A stretch of DNA of 64,000 nucleotides from Mastigamoeba balamuthi (taxonomy: Eukaryota; Evosea; Mastigamoebida; Mastigamoebidae): the NCBI GenBank assembly GCA_902651635.1, contig CACRSC010000012.1, positions 871,394-935,393 on the forward strand, in the 5' to 3' direction. This document shows, piece by piece, positions 10,703-24,782 of this stretch. Positions within the stretch are counted from its first letter, which is position 1, and every line of letters begins with the position of its first letter. A model generated the notes under the pieces. It made no database searches. It saw only the letters and a program-made list of their open reading frames with translations, and was not told the DNA's origin. The position numbers and the translations under genes are program-made.

Positions 10703-11843
10703 ATGGCCGAAGAGGGACTGTGCGCCGCCGCCCGCCGTGATTTCCTCTGCCGAAAAAATAGACTCGGTTGAAAAGCCCGAGGCCGAGGGGGAGGGCTGCC
10801 CTCTCCTCCCCCGCTTCTCCGCGCGCAAACAAGCGCCCGGCGTCTGCAGCGGCCCCGACTAACGGCCGTGCCCCGCAGCGTGTTCAAGCTGCTCGTCATA
10901 GGCAACGCGTCTGTGGGGAAGACGAGCGTGCTGCTGCGCTTCACTGTGCGTACTGGCCGACCTCAGTCCTCTCTCTCCCTCCCCTCAGAGGCCCACACAC
11001 CCCTTCCTCCTCCTCGCCGCCAAAAACTCACCGCGGGCGCTCGCACCCAGGACAACACGTACGAGCCGCAGACCACTGCAGACTTTGAATACGTGCGACG
11101 CACGCGCGCGCCTCCCCGCCTCCCAGCGCGCCGGCGGTCTGACGTGGCCGTGCGTGTTTCTTTTTCGTCCAGAAAACCCGCGTGGTTGACCACCGGGGCA
11201 AGCGCGTCAAGCTCGTCATTGTGCGGCTCTCCCCTCCCCCGCCCCCCGCCCTCCGCTGTCGCTCACTCGCTGCTGCTGCTGCTGCGCAGTGGGACACGGC
11301 AGGCCAGGAGCGCTTCCGCGTCCTGACGAGCGGGTTCTACCGTGGCGCCCAGGGCGTGCTGGTGTGCTACGATGTGTCGAACCCCGTGAGCATCGCAATC
11401 GCACACACGCAGCGCCCGGATGAGAGCACCACTGCGGCGGACGAGGGGGGGAGGGCACTGACCGGCTGGGCGATGCGCAGACTTCGTTCTCGGAGGTCGC
11501 CCTGTGGCTGTCGGAGCTGAAGAGGTACGCGCAGAACCCGCTGCGCGTGCTGGTGGCGACCAAGTGCGACCTGGCCGAGCGTGCGGTGGATCCCGCGCAA
11601 GCAAAGGAGTTCGCGCAGGCCAACGGCATGCTGTTCTTCGAGACGAGCGCCAAGGAAGGCACCAACATCAACGAGGTGCGCGGTGTGGCGCTGATCTGGG
11701 CGGGGGCTGGGCCGCACTCACTGACCGCCCTGCGCGCGCAGTGCTTCATGAAGCTGCTCGAGGACATATTCAACAAGCAGATGGGGGTCGAGGACAACAG
11801 GAAGAAGAAGCAAGACAAGAAATCCAAGTGCATTCTGCTGTAG
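10703..11843 (+). CDS. Rab-family small GTPase
   Basis: Seven exons can be read: 10703-10719, 10879-10945, 11051-11092, 11173-11220, 11290-11385, 11481-11675, 11742-11843, giving 188 residues. The first small exon (MAEEGL) is the least certain. GTPase motifs are present in order: P-loop GNASVGKTS, switch I ending [16 protein letters not shown] (G3), TKCD (G4) and TSAKEG (G5). The protein ends in a polybasic stretch and CILL, a CaaL-type prenylation signal as in Rab8, rather than the more common double-cysteine end. Rabs cycle between GDP and GTP on membranes to direct vesicle traffic. The family is near Rab1/Rab8/Rab18 by eye; the subfamily is not assigned. Introns are 66-159 bases and mostly begin GTGCG. 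Confidence 0.9.
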
Positions 11844-15155
<3,312 letters not shown>

Positions 15156-15363
15156 CAACTGGTCTCTCTCGCGTTGGCCGAGAGGGCGCGCTCCTGAACA
15201 GAGTCCACACACCACCCCACCTTTCCACAAACGCGTAACCTTTTTCTCTTTGTGTTTTCGCGGCGTCGGACTCGAGCGATTTTGTCTGCGCCCTGCGGAC
15301 AGAAGCACTGCGTGCCGTGTGGCGCAGCGACGTGGATACAGGGCGGCTTGCGTGCGCCCAGAA

Positions 15364-16537
15364 TCAGAGGGGCGTATGCGGTCCTCTGGAGGAACGCTTC
15401 AGCAGAGGCTCGTTGACAGTCAGCAGTTCCTCTCTGCAGCAGCCGCACGACGAGAGGACGTCCTGGGGCGCGTTGGACGTGAACATGAACACCAGCATCT
15501 GCAGGAACCCAGCGGCGGGCACCACGGCAGAGGCCAGCACGCTCGTCCAGTGCCTGTCCCCGCCCATCGCCGCCTCCACAAGCCGTGCGAACGTTGTGGG
15601 CGTCCACGTGGCCACGAGCACAAGCGGGTACATCCAGATCTGCTTGAGCATCCTCGTGACCCTCGCGAGCTGCGGCCTGGTCGCCGAGGGGGCAAGGCCC
15701 GGGGGGTACTCGAGCCTCTCGGTCGTCTCCGCCCTCCTCCTGCGCAGCAGCACGTACGCGACGGCGTACAGCAGCATGATGGAGAGGATCACGATCCAAT
15801 TGAAGGCGTAGGGGAGCAGCCTGGCCCAGCGCGGGTGCGGGCCAATGTGGCACCAGCCCGTCCGCAGCCTCACGTACCCGGCGCCCCCCACGTGGCAGAG
15901 GGGCATGAGCGCGAGCAGGCACGCGATGCCAAGCGCGGCGACGTGCCAAGCGAGCTCCCAGCGGGGCCCCGGCAGGCGCGACGGCCCCGTGTGCTCGCGC
16001 CGCAGCAGCAGCACCAGCGAGACCGCTATGAAGAGCACCCACATGTTCGTCACGATGCTCGCAGTGGACATCACGAACCCTGCTCCCCTCCCACGAGTCA
16101 GCCAGAGGCGGGGTGAAGGAGGAGGAGGAGGCGACAGGGCGTGCGCCGTTGTGTCAGCAGCACCTGAGGCCTCGCAGAGGGACGGGGAGTCGGCCATGGC
16201 GTCCCAGCAGAAGAAGCACACCACCTGCGAGAGGGCCAGTCAGTACCCGGCCTGCGTCCCAAGCGGCTGCTGTACGATCATCAGGTCCACTGCACGGAGG
16301 GGGGGAGGAGGCGTCTGCGTCAGCGGCAGCGGGAGGGCGGGCGGAGGGGGGGTGCGCGGTACCGACGGCCTCGGAGAGGCACGAGAAGAAGACGGCGCGC
16401 CAGCAGAGGAGGCGCATGCGCCCTGTCGCGAGTATCAGCGCCACCACGAGCGTGGCGCCCGCCAGCGAGGCGAGCGAGACGCCCACCGACGTCGCGCGGT
16501 TGACCCACGGGGCGACCGCGCCGTCGTCGCTGCTCAT
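15364..16537 (-). CDS. Seven-transmembrane receptor, cAMP-receptor-like (class E/GPCR)
   Basis: Likely exons on the minus strand are 16537-16367, 16224-16164 and 16079-15364, about 315 residues. The second intron (84 bases) is in frame and could be retained. Hydrophobic segments in order: VSLASLAGATLVVALILA, LLCWRAVFFSCLSEAV with VVCFFCW, ASIVTNMWVLFIAVSLVLLL, WHVAALGIACLLALMPLCHV, FNWIVILSIMLLYAVAYVLL, IWMYPLVLVATWTPTTF and SAVVPAAGFLQMLVFMF. That is seven helices with short loops and a short Cys/Leu tail. The spacing and the Cys/Trp-rich helix 2-3 region resemble Dictyostelium cAMP-type receptors, so a G-protein-coupled role at the plasma membrane is inferred. The ligand is unknown. The start chosen is MSSDDG; an upstream in-frame Met exists. 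Confidence 0.75.
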
Positions 16538-16867
16538 CTCCCCCTGGCCCGCTGCGCGTGGTGGCACAGGCAAGGGAAGCGGGGCTCAAGAATTGTCCCG
16601 ACCGAGAGAGATTCGCCCTCCCGGAAATGGGGATAGAAGTATCTGGCCGAATCTTCTGCCCTGGGGCCCGCGCGTCACCAATTGTCCCGATGAAGTAGTT
16701 GCTTGCCTTACACTGCAAATCTTGGGGGAAGAGTCTCAACCTATCTCGCGCCTCTCTCCTCCAAGTGTAGTCGTGTCTCAGGTGGACACGGGCGGTTCGT
16801 GCGTGCGTGGTGTGTGTGTTGCGCAAAATGGCGAGGGGTGCTGCACAGTCCGGGGGGTCCCTGGCGG

Positions 16868-19694
16868 TCAGAAGGGCGAGGCACTGGACACCTCGCGGGT
16901 CTTCTTGGCCAGGTGGTCGTAGTTGACCCAGAAGAACTCGTCGCGCCCTTTGGGCGTCGTCGGCGACTTGGGCGACCTCGGGGAGTGTCTCGGCGAGGCC
17001 TTGAGCGTCAGCCCCGACTCCACCAGCGCCAGCTCGGGGACGGGAAACGCCTTCTGTCTCGCTGTCAAGTAGCAAGGAGAATTCGGACATTCAAACATTA
17101 GGGAGTGAATTGAATCAATCGATTGTAGGACCGGCGGGAAATGTGCGGACTACCTTCGAAGAAAGAAGTGTCGTCGGCGCATGTGAGGACTGGGGAGAAG
17201 GGCGGCTGCTGGAACCGCAGGGTCTCCCAGTTGGTGTCCTTGAAGAACGGGTGGCTCCTGACCTCGCGGGCGCCGCCGTGGCCCAGCCTGAGGTCCGGGT
17301 TGGGGTTCAGCAGCGCCCTGATCAGTGACGACGCGTCCGCGGACACCTCCTCGGGCATCTCCAGCCCTGATGTGCAGTCGCCGTGAAGTCAGGGCTGCCT
17401 CCCAGGGAGGGCCAATGCCGTACTGTGGCTGACGATGTTGTCGAAGATCGCCTGCGGTGTCTCGGCGGAGAACGGGGGCACTCCGACGATAAACTCGTAT
17501 AGAATGCAACCCAGTGCCCACCAGTCGACCTCCTTCCCGTGCGCTCTGTGCTTCAGCACCTCTGGAGCCTGTGTGCGTGGGAGAACAGAGAGAGATAGAT
17601 AGAGTGGTGGGTGAGTAGCCTCGACCAGCGGGGGGTTGGGCTGTGATGGTAGCTAACGATGTAGTCCGGGGTCCCGAGGCAGCCCGTGCCCATAGTGAGG
17701 TTCGTCAGCGTCAGAGACCCCTTGGTGATCAGCGGGACCATCGTCGGCGTCGTCGACCCCTTGGGCGTCTTGGCCCTGCAGCACTGCATCACCGAGGCCG
17801 GGGCGGAGTCCCCGCATGGGTGTACAGCAGCGAACCCGGTCGCGAACGTCCCTGCAGACTCTGAAACCGCAGCAGAGCAGCGTCAGCAGTGCCTCTACAG
17901 ACCCATCCCCCCTCCCCCCGGGGCGCACTCGTCTCGAGCCCTTTCTTGGAGAGGCCAAAGTCGGTGAGCTTGATGTGGCCGTTGCAGTCGATGAGCATGT
18001 TGTCGGGCTTGAGGTCCCTATGGATGACCCCGACAGAGTGCAGGTACTGCAGGGCCAGCACGGTCTCGGCGACGTACATGCGGGCCATGGGCTCGTCCAT
18101 CGCGCCGAGGTTCTGCAGCAGCGAGAAGCAGTCGCCGCCCGGCATGTACTCCATGACGATGAACACGTGGTCGCGGTTGGCGAAGCAGTAGTACATGTTG
18201 ACCACGAACGGGTTCTCGGTCTGCATCAGGATCTCGCGCTCGATGTGCAGGCTCCGCAGCTTGTTCTTGGCATTCAGCGTCAGCTTGTTCAGCACCTGCG
18301 TGCGTCGTTGGCCTCAGTCGGCCAGTGCATGCGTGCCAAGGGCGGGGGGGGGTGCTGGCCAGTCGGACCTTGATCGCAAAAATGTCACCTGTCTGTATCT
18401 TCCTCGCTATGTACACGCTCCTGGATGTCGCCAGATTCAGTCATTTGAAACAGTTGAATAGTGCACCCGCAGGCCCCCTTGGTCAGGGGCTTGATGAACT
18501 CAAAGTCCTCGAGAGACAGCCCTGGTTGGAGCTGTGGGGAGAGAGGGAGGGGTCGTCAGGATGGAGGGTGAGCTCCTCTGCAGTGCGCACGTCTCTGTAC
18601 GACAGGGACCTCGTGATGCCGTGAGGCTCTTCGGGGTTGGCCGAGCGTCGTGGTGAGGTCTTCGGGGAGTCGGGGCACAGGTTCAGCGGCGGGACAGCCG
18701 ACATTGTCCTGCGTCGCAGCTGGGGGGCTGGCGAGACCACCGTGGCGTACTCCTCCATGTCCTTCATGCCGTCGATCTTGGTCAGCGCCGACGACTTGTC
18801 CAGCAGCTATGTGACGTGGCGTTGGGTATCGAGAAACCGCGCGGGCTGCTGGGAGGCGCACCAGAAGGTAGACCTCGATCATCGCCTCCTTGCGGTCGTC
18901 CGCCACGCCCTGCGACGCATGCCGCAGCTCCTCCCTGAGCTCCATCACCTGCTCGATCGTCTCTGTGTCCCTCGCCCTGCGGCCCCCGGGGAGGGAGACT
19001 TGAGTGACGTAACGCAGGCATTTCTCGGCGCGCTCGAGCGCACCGTCTGCAGAATGATGCCAGCTGGGGGTCGGTCTCTTTCGCGCTCTGCTCGATCCGC
19101 CCGAACCTCTCGTGCAGCGCGTACACCTTGAGCTGCATCTTGTTGACCTGCGCGCAGCTCCTGGGGGCCGCCCATGCCCATATTGAGCAACCGCGGGAAA
19201 TTTGCTCCCGACGGCCGGGGGGGGGCGGGCTGGCTCACGTGGTGTGCTTCTCTATCTGGTCCCGCGGGAACGGGCGCTCGCACACGCGGCACACTATGGG
19301 CGACGCCAGCGAGTGCGGCGCGCTGTGCGGCGAGAGCGACGGCGAGCCCGAGCTCGGCGGGCCACCCTGCGGGGAGTGGTGGCTGCTGCTCGCGGGCGAC
19401 GGCGTCCGGGACAGGCCCCACCCGAAGGGAACGCCCCCGACCGCTGCCGCGCCGCCACTGCCCCACTGGGACTGCCCAAAAGACCTCTGGGGGAGGCGGC
19501 GTCGTCGACGCGAGCGGATCGCGTGTCAGCGTACCCCAAGGAAGGCGTCGGAATGTGGAGAGAACCGTGGAAACGCGTACGGTTGTATGAGGGAGGCGGA
19601 CAGATGAGGGAGGGGACGTGAGCTCCGAGCCGGAACCCGAGTGCTCACGCCTGAGCGGTCGTGCATCCGGGTCGCCGTCGGGCAGAGTATCCAT
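16868..19694 (-). CDS. AGC protein kinase, Rim15/IREH/MAST-like, with N-terminal zinc finger
   Basis: A multi-exon minus-strand gene, roughly a dozen short exons. N-terminal part: Ser/Pro-rich, then [19 protein letters not shown] (about 19,245-19,300), a CxxC...H finger like the one before the kinase in plant IREH and related AGC kinases. Then come a helical stretch ([20 protein letters not shown]) and [14 protein letters not shown]. Kinase: GACGSVYIARK (glycine loop split by an intron), [24 protein letters not shown], a long Thr/Ser-rich insert, [21 protein letters not shown] and [14 protein letters not shown]-tail with FWVNYDHL follows, to the stop at 16,868. The long insert between DFG and APE is typical of the MAST/Rim15/NDR branch. 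Such kinases act in nutrient and cell-cycle signalling. The start at MDTLPDGD (19,694) is the best in-frame Met before an intron, but is uncertain. Confidence 0.85.
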
Positions 19695-19795
19695 GAGTTG
19701 AGATGGGGGACCACGTTAATAATGGTACCCAATAGTGGTGTGCAGATCCAAATCGGGCAACAGCCGCGACCGAAAAGAACTAACGCAAAAAGGAC

Positions 19796-19867
19796 TCCCG
19801 AGCGGGGAATTGAACCCCGATCAGCCATGTGACAGACGGCTATACTAAACCGTTATACTACTCGGGA
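19796..19867 (-). tRNA. tRNA-Asp (GTC)
   Basis: A 72-base cloverleaf on the minus strand, without intron. Acceptor arms TCCCGAG / CTCGGGA pair, the T arm is GGGGTTCAATTCCCC, and the anticodon loop CTGTCAC gives GTC. It lies in the gap between the kinase and the DUF4139 gene. Confidence 0.93.
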
Positions 19868-19928
19868 AGCTTTCAGTTCCTGATGTTGAGGATACGTGAG
19901 CTGGAGCTCAACGACACCGCATGTTTGC

Positions 19929-22519
19929 TCAGTCCAATCCAACGATGTTTGCATCCTGCGGCCACTCCGCCGAGTATTTGAAAAGTACCTCCCAAACTCC
20001 ACCCGGCCCTATAGCATTGCTCCAGAGTACCACGCTTCCCTCTGTGATGTTTACCGTCCCAGTTCCCTAATTTGTTTGTGTGAGACTTGCCAAACCGTGG
20101 GAGAACTGTAACCTTCTTTGGATCCGGCGAGATAAGCTTTATCTTGATCTTCTCGTCGGACGACCTTGGCAGTGTGTCGCTCACCACGACGTTGATGCTC
20201 TGTTGCTTTGTGTTTCTGATTGTTGTTAGTTGCTCTACAGTCAGCATCTCGGTCTTGGTCATCAGCCCCTGTTTGGACGACAACTTCTTTGGCTGCTCGA
20301 CGGAAACCTTCACTGCTGCGTCGACCCCCAGGAACATCTCGAACTTCTCGTGCGCGTTCACAAACTAAGTGATACCGTTAGGGGCTGTTTACTCGGCCGA
20401 TATGTGAACCTTGAGGTCGTGAGTAAATGAAAAGCAGCCATCGTAGTACACGAGGGCGGGGGCATGCAGAAGCGGGAAGTCCGATACGTTTGTTGCCCAG
20501 CATCTGAGAAACGCAGATGCCTGTACCCGTGGGTTCACAACGTACGAAAACGCCACAGGTAACGTCAGCATGGCGATCAGCACCTGAGAGATACATATCA
20601 GAGGACAGCAGCCACCTTTGGTGTGAACCTTGTGCGGTTTGCCGTCGGACAGAAGAGTCGCTTTGCGTTGGACGTTGAACGTAGCAAACGATGAGTCACC
20701 ACCACTCTTCACTGTGCTCGTCAGCACTTTGATCGCGGGCTCAGACGTGTTATGCGCCGATGCGAGGGATTCGGTTCGGATTGTCCGAACACCCGTTCCG
20801 CTTTCGCTGCTCTCGCTGCTGCACGAGCAGCTGCCACTCCCGCTCGCACTCCCACTTGCACTGTAGCTTGTGTCGCTGCACTCGGTGCTGGTAGCGGTAT
20901 CCGTCTGCCTGACGGATAGGATCTTAGTTGGCAGCTCGGGCAGCAAGCCTGAGAACGGATCCTGCGTGTTGAGGGACAGCGACACAGCGACCCAGTCGTC
21001 CCCTGTCTGTTGTTGGATGACCCCTTGGTGTTGTCGTGAGGAAACTAATGGTATTTGGCATTGTGCACCATAGTAGTGGAGCTCGAGCGAGTCCTTCGTT
21101 GAAAACAGCTGAATGTCGTACGAAGGGCTCCACGATACATCAGGAACTCTGTAAGTAACCTTTGCTCGGACCTGCGCGTATGATCGAATAAGAACCACGT
21201 CTTTGCCCTTGCTCGCACGGTTCCTGGTGCGTAGACCGCGAGTGTGATAACTGCGGACCTCACGACCTGCGAGGCAGGGGGTGCAAGTTGCTGTCTGCAT
21301 TCTGTGAAAGAAATAAGCAGTGTCTGAACCCTTTGGCGCCTACCGTCTGCCCTCCTGAGGAGGGGAACGCGCTTCTCCTCGAAATCAGCGACTAGCTTGT
21401 CTCGCAGCTCTGCAAAGGCGCAGAGTGCGTCCGCGGACTTGGCGATTTGCTCTACCGGGTGCTGCTGCTTTTGGGTGCCAGCGGAAGCCTCTTTCGAACA
21501 CCTGCCGCGGATCTCGGACTCCACCGCGGCTGTCCAGATGTCTACGATGGCCTTTTGATGCTGCGGCTGCGGTGGGAATGTGCTGATTTGTGGGTGCGCA
21601 CGTCAAGAGTGTCCAGTTCGGCCGTCGTCTCGAGCAACTGGTTCGTGATCCTTTGACTCTCGGCAGTGCTGAGTTCCACCCCGACAGTCTGTGTCTTCTC
21701 CGAGTAGGTCACGTCCAAGACCGCCGAGTTTGGTGAGCACGACGATGCTCTCAGTTCGTTCCTGGTAGTCGACGTCTCAGTTGGGACGCAGGAGATGAAC
21801 ACGCTGTACCTCTCGACGTTCGGAGGAAGCCCGTTGATGGACACCTCGTACGTGCCCACGGCAGCGTCGGTCAGAGTGAGGCACCTTGTGACTTCGGCAC
21901 TGTGCGGAGACACGACGACGGATTCTGTGGGGCACGAGGACGCGTGCAGAGAGAGGGGTGGCATCGGAGGGGGCGTGTTGCGCATCATCACGCCGCCACT
22001 GCCGTGCGACGTGGGCACCAGCGGGCTGCTCCTCATTAGGGACGTCCTCAACCCGGAGGACCGCAATCCCAGCATGTTGGTGAACGACCGTGCCGGCGAC
22101 TCTCCCATCTGGAATCGCCTGGGTTAGTCATGGATTGCAACCCCGATTGAATCAGGAATTCGATTTGGTGAATCTTCAAAGTAGCTCTTGCGTGCCGTCC
22201 TCGGGGATACCAGCGGCGGGCGAGGAGATACCGACTGCTGGACCGGTGCTCCTGGGGCCGCAACGGGCAGAGCATCCCCTGCGCTCCCGGGCAGACTTGC
22301 CTCGGAGGGCTTCGGCTCGCTCCCCTTCTTCTTGGAGAAGACTGCGGTGCCTAGTGAGTCCTCGCGTGTTGGCACTGGCGCTCACAGAAGTGCTTCTTCT
22401 TCTCTTTGGGCTTCCGCTCCTTGTCGTGCTTGGCCTTGGTTGGAGTAGGCTGCAATCCCCGTATGTGTGAACGTGGAGGTGTGCCCGTTGTACGTACCGC
22501 CTTGTCTGTCTTCTCGGCC
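19929..22519 (-). CDS. DUF4140/DUF4139 (mucoidy-inhibitor-A-like) protein, minus-strand paralogue
   Basis: A multi-exon gene. The first codons can be read as MAEKTDKA (22,519), followed by a Lys-rich, Ser/Pro-rich N-terminus; a start at 22,108 (MGESPARSF) is the alternative. Then come the N-terminal DUF4140-like domain (TDAAVGTYEVSINGLPPNVE, with a helical hairpin) and the DUF4139 beta-domain (YRVPDVSWSPSYDIQL, LHYYGAQ, TGDDWVAVSLSLNTQDP). The last exon ends EVLFKYSAEWPQDANIVGLD, which aligns with the end of the plus-strand neighbour and fixes the stop at 19,929. A Ser/Gly-rich insert lies at 20,780-20,870. The family (F37C4.5-like in animals) has no settled biochemical role. The final intron is only about 50 bases (GTTACAG...AATTAG). 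Confidence 0.8.
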
Positions 22520-22735
22520 ATCGGGCAGCAGAAACACACAGAGGTTAATTTCGAATTGTGATCTCGGGAGAGAGATCCGTGGAGATCAACAACACTGAGA
22601 GGGAAAGCACGTTGGGGCGCTGATATACGCGCCCTGTACGCTCGGTCTGAATGCTGTCTGTCAAGGTCGTGGCTGGGTTTGATTTATGGGAATATCACAT
22701 TGTCGAGATTCTTCGACGTTGTTTTGCCCACGACG
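22520..22735. promoter_or_regulatory. Shared divergent promoter region
   Basis: About 216 bases separate the start codons of two divergently read DUF4139 paralogues. No TATA box or other motif was identified with confidence. The call rests only on the head-to-head layout. Confidence 0.35.
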
Positions 22736-24666
22736 ATGGCGGCGGTTCCTGTCCTCATTGACTTCGCGTCCTGTCCAAGCCGCGCCGTTGTGGTGTGTCC
22801 GCCTGTTTCCTGCTTCCCCCCTTGCTCCGCCTCAGGTCTCTGAACCGGAACAGCTCTACGACGACAGGGCCGAGGTCACACGCATCGTGAAGGCGACCGT
22901 CCCGTCGAGTGAGTATCTCGGTCCGCGACCCAAATTCCCACGCCTGCCGCACCCCGCCAGATGAGTCCGAGATCGTGCTGCGGAACGTGCCCGTGGCTGT
23001 CGTCCAGGACAGCGCCAGGGTGTCGGGCGGCGTTGGGCGGGTCACACTTCTCGAGGTGTGCACCGCCGTCGCAGTGCTCGCGTGATGACAAGTACGCAGG
23101 TTGTCGACGAGGTGCACGAGGAGCGCAGGGCTGTCGACGAGGCTGTTGCCAAGCAGCTGCGTGCTCAGGAAGTCTCGCTCTCCGATGAAGCTGGCCGACT
23201 GGAGCGCCAGCAGAAAAGAGCCGAGGTGAGCGGGTGAACATTCATTCGACTCTCGAAGACCCACGATCTCGTTGAGGCAACGCTGGAGATTCTGTCGAGG
23301 AACGCGAAGGAACTCGCGAGGTGCGCCGCTACATCAGCAACCTTCGATGCGCAGTCGATCGCCGCGTTCGGTGAGTTCGCCTCGACCCACGGAAAGAAAT
23401 ACATGGAGCAGGCGAAGAGCATCTGCCAGCTGGCACAGTCGCTCAGAGTCGCCCGAGCCAAGCTCTCTGATCTTCGATCCGAGCTTGCAAAGGTACAGTC
23501 CGCGATGCCTCACGCGGCTGAGCGTCGCTTGCGCATTGCTGTTGCTGCTCAAGACGTGCCGTGTGACGTATGATAATGACACACCCTGGGGGAATGCTCT
23601 GACAGCGGTCTGCAGGTGACGTTCTCTGTGACGTATGTAATCGCCAACTGTGGGTGGTCGGCGGTCTACGATGTCAGATACCACTCGGAGAGCTCGCTGG
23701 AGCTGACGTACTACGCGTCAGTCCTCCAGGACACCGGCGAGACCTGGGAGGACGTCTCCATCACCCTCTCGAGTTCCAAGCCTTCCAGCTGTATGACTGT
23801 CACTCACGACATACTCTCAGCAGTTGATAAACAGCGAGAGCGGTGCCTCCCGAGCTGAGGGCGCCCACTCTGTCTTTGGAGACGATTGGCGGGTGCTCGG
23901 CCAAGGCAGGCGGTGGGAGTTCAATTGCCAATGTGCTCGCGACGCAGGACCCCGAGTGCGTGCTCTCCGCGGGGATCGCGGTGCCGCATAAAGCGACCCT
24001 GCTCTCCAGCAAGAAGCCCCGCCGGATTACTGTGCTGGCTGCGATGCTGCCCTGCACTCTGTTCTACCGTGTGATGCCTGCAGTCTCGCCGCACGCATTC
24101 CTCGAAGCCCAGACGCTGAACTCGACCGATGTCGTGCTCCCGGCGGGCCCGTGCGTGGTGTTCTTCGAGACGAGCTTCGTTTCCGCGTCAACCCTGTCGG
24201 CGGTGGCACCCCAGGAGGAGTTCAGCGTGCTGCTCGGCACCGATCCCGGCGTCCACGTGTTGTACAACCCCAAGCCGCCGCAGAAGTCCGCGTCCGGGCT
24301 GCTCAGGAAGTCGTCGACAATGAGCTACGAGTTCAGGACGTTTGTTCAGAACAGCAAAACGGTTCCGGTGCGGTTCGCTTTCGGCATCGCCTTCGTGGGT
24401 CGCTCTCAAGGCCACTCCCGCAGATCTCTGTCGAGATGCAGCAGCAACTGCCGCTGTCGACGGACAAGAGGGTCGAGGTGTCGCTCAGGCAGCCCGCGAT
24501 GAAGGGCGAGTCCGTGCTGACGGTCGACGAAAACACCGCCGTGTCCCTGCTGCCCAACAACAACCTCTGCTGGATGTGGCTCAACGTGCCCGCGGGCGGT
24601 GAGGTGCGCGCCGACCTCGCGTACACGGTGACGTGGCCCTCCGACGTCGTGGTTGATGGCCTGTGA
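22736..24666 (+). CDS. DUF4140/DUF4139 (mucoidy-inhibitor-A-like) protein, plus-strand paralogue
   Basis: It starts MAAVPVLIDFASCPSRAVVV; a 43-base intron (22793-22835) leads to SEPEQLYDDRAEVTRIVKA, the classic DUF4140 opening. A long coiled stretch follows (VDEVHEERRAVDEAVAKQL, then EATLEILSRNAKELARCAA). DUF4139 follows with VTYVIANCGWSAVYDVRY, LTYYASVLQDTGETWEDVSI and HKATLLSSKKPRRITVLAAM. The last exon carries DKRVEVSLRQPAMKGESVL and ends LAYTVTWPSDVVVDGL. It has the same order and ending as the minus-strand neighbour but is clearly diverged, so this is an old inverted duplication or a co-maintained pair. No signal peptide or membrane span is evident. The biochemical role is unknown. Confidence 0.8.
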
Positions 24667-24782
24667 GCGCAGTCCGAACAACGGGGTTTTTTCGCGGGTT
24701 GGATCGCCGAGGATATTTCCGATTTGCGTCATTGGTGACATCAGGATAGAGATATTTCGCTGAGGCTCTGCCGCGCGCACAC

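Noticed and set aside
22048-22385. Separate small gene between the two DUF4139 genes
   Set aside because: The Ser/Pro/Lys-rich frames fit better as N-terminal exons of the minus-strand paralogue, though the start of that gene remains uncertain.
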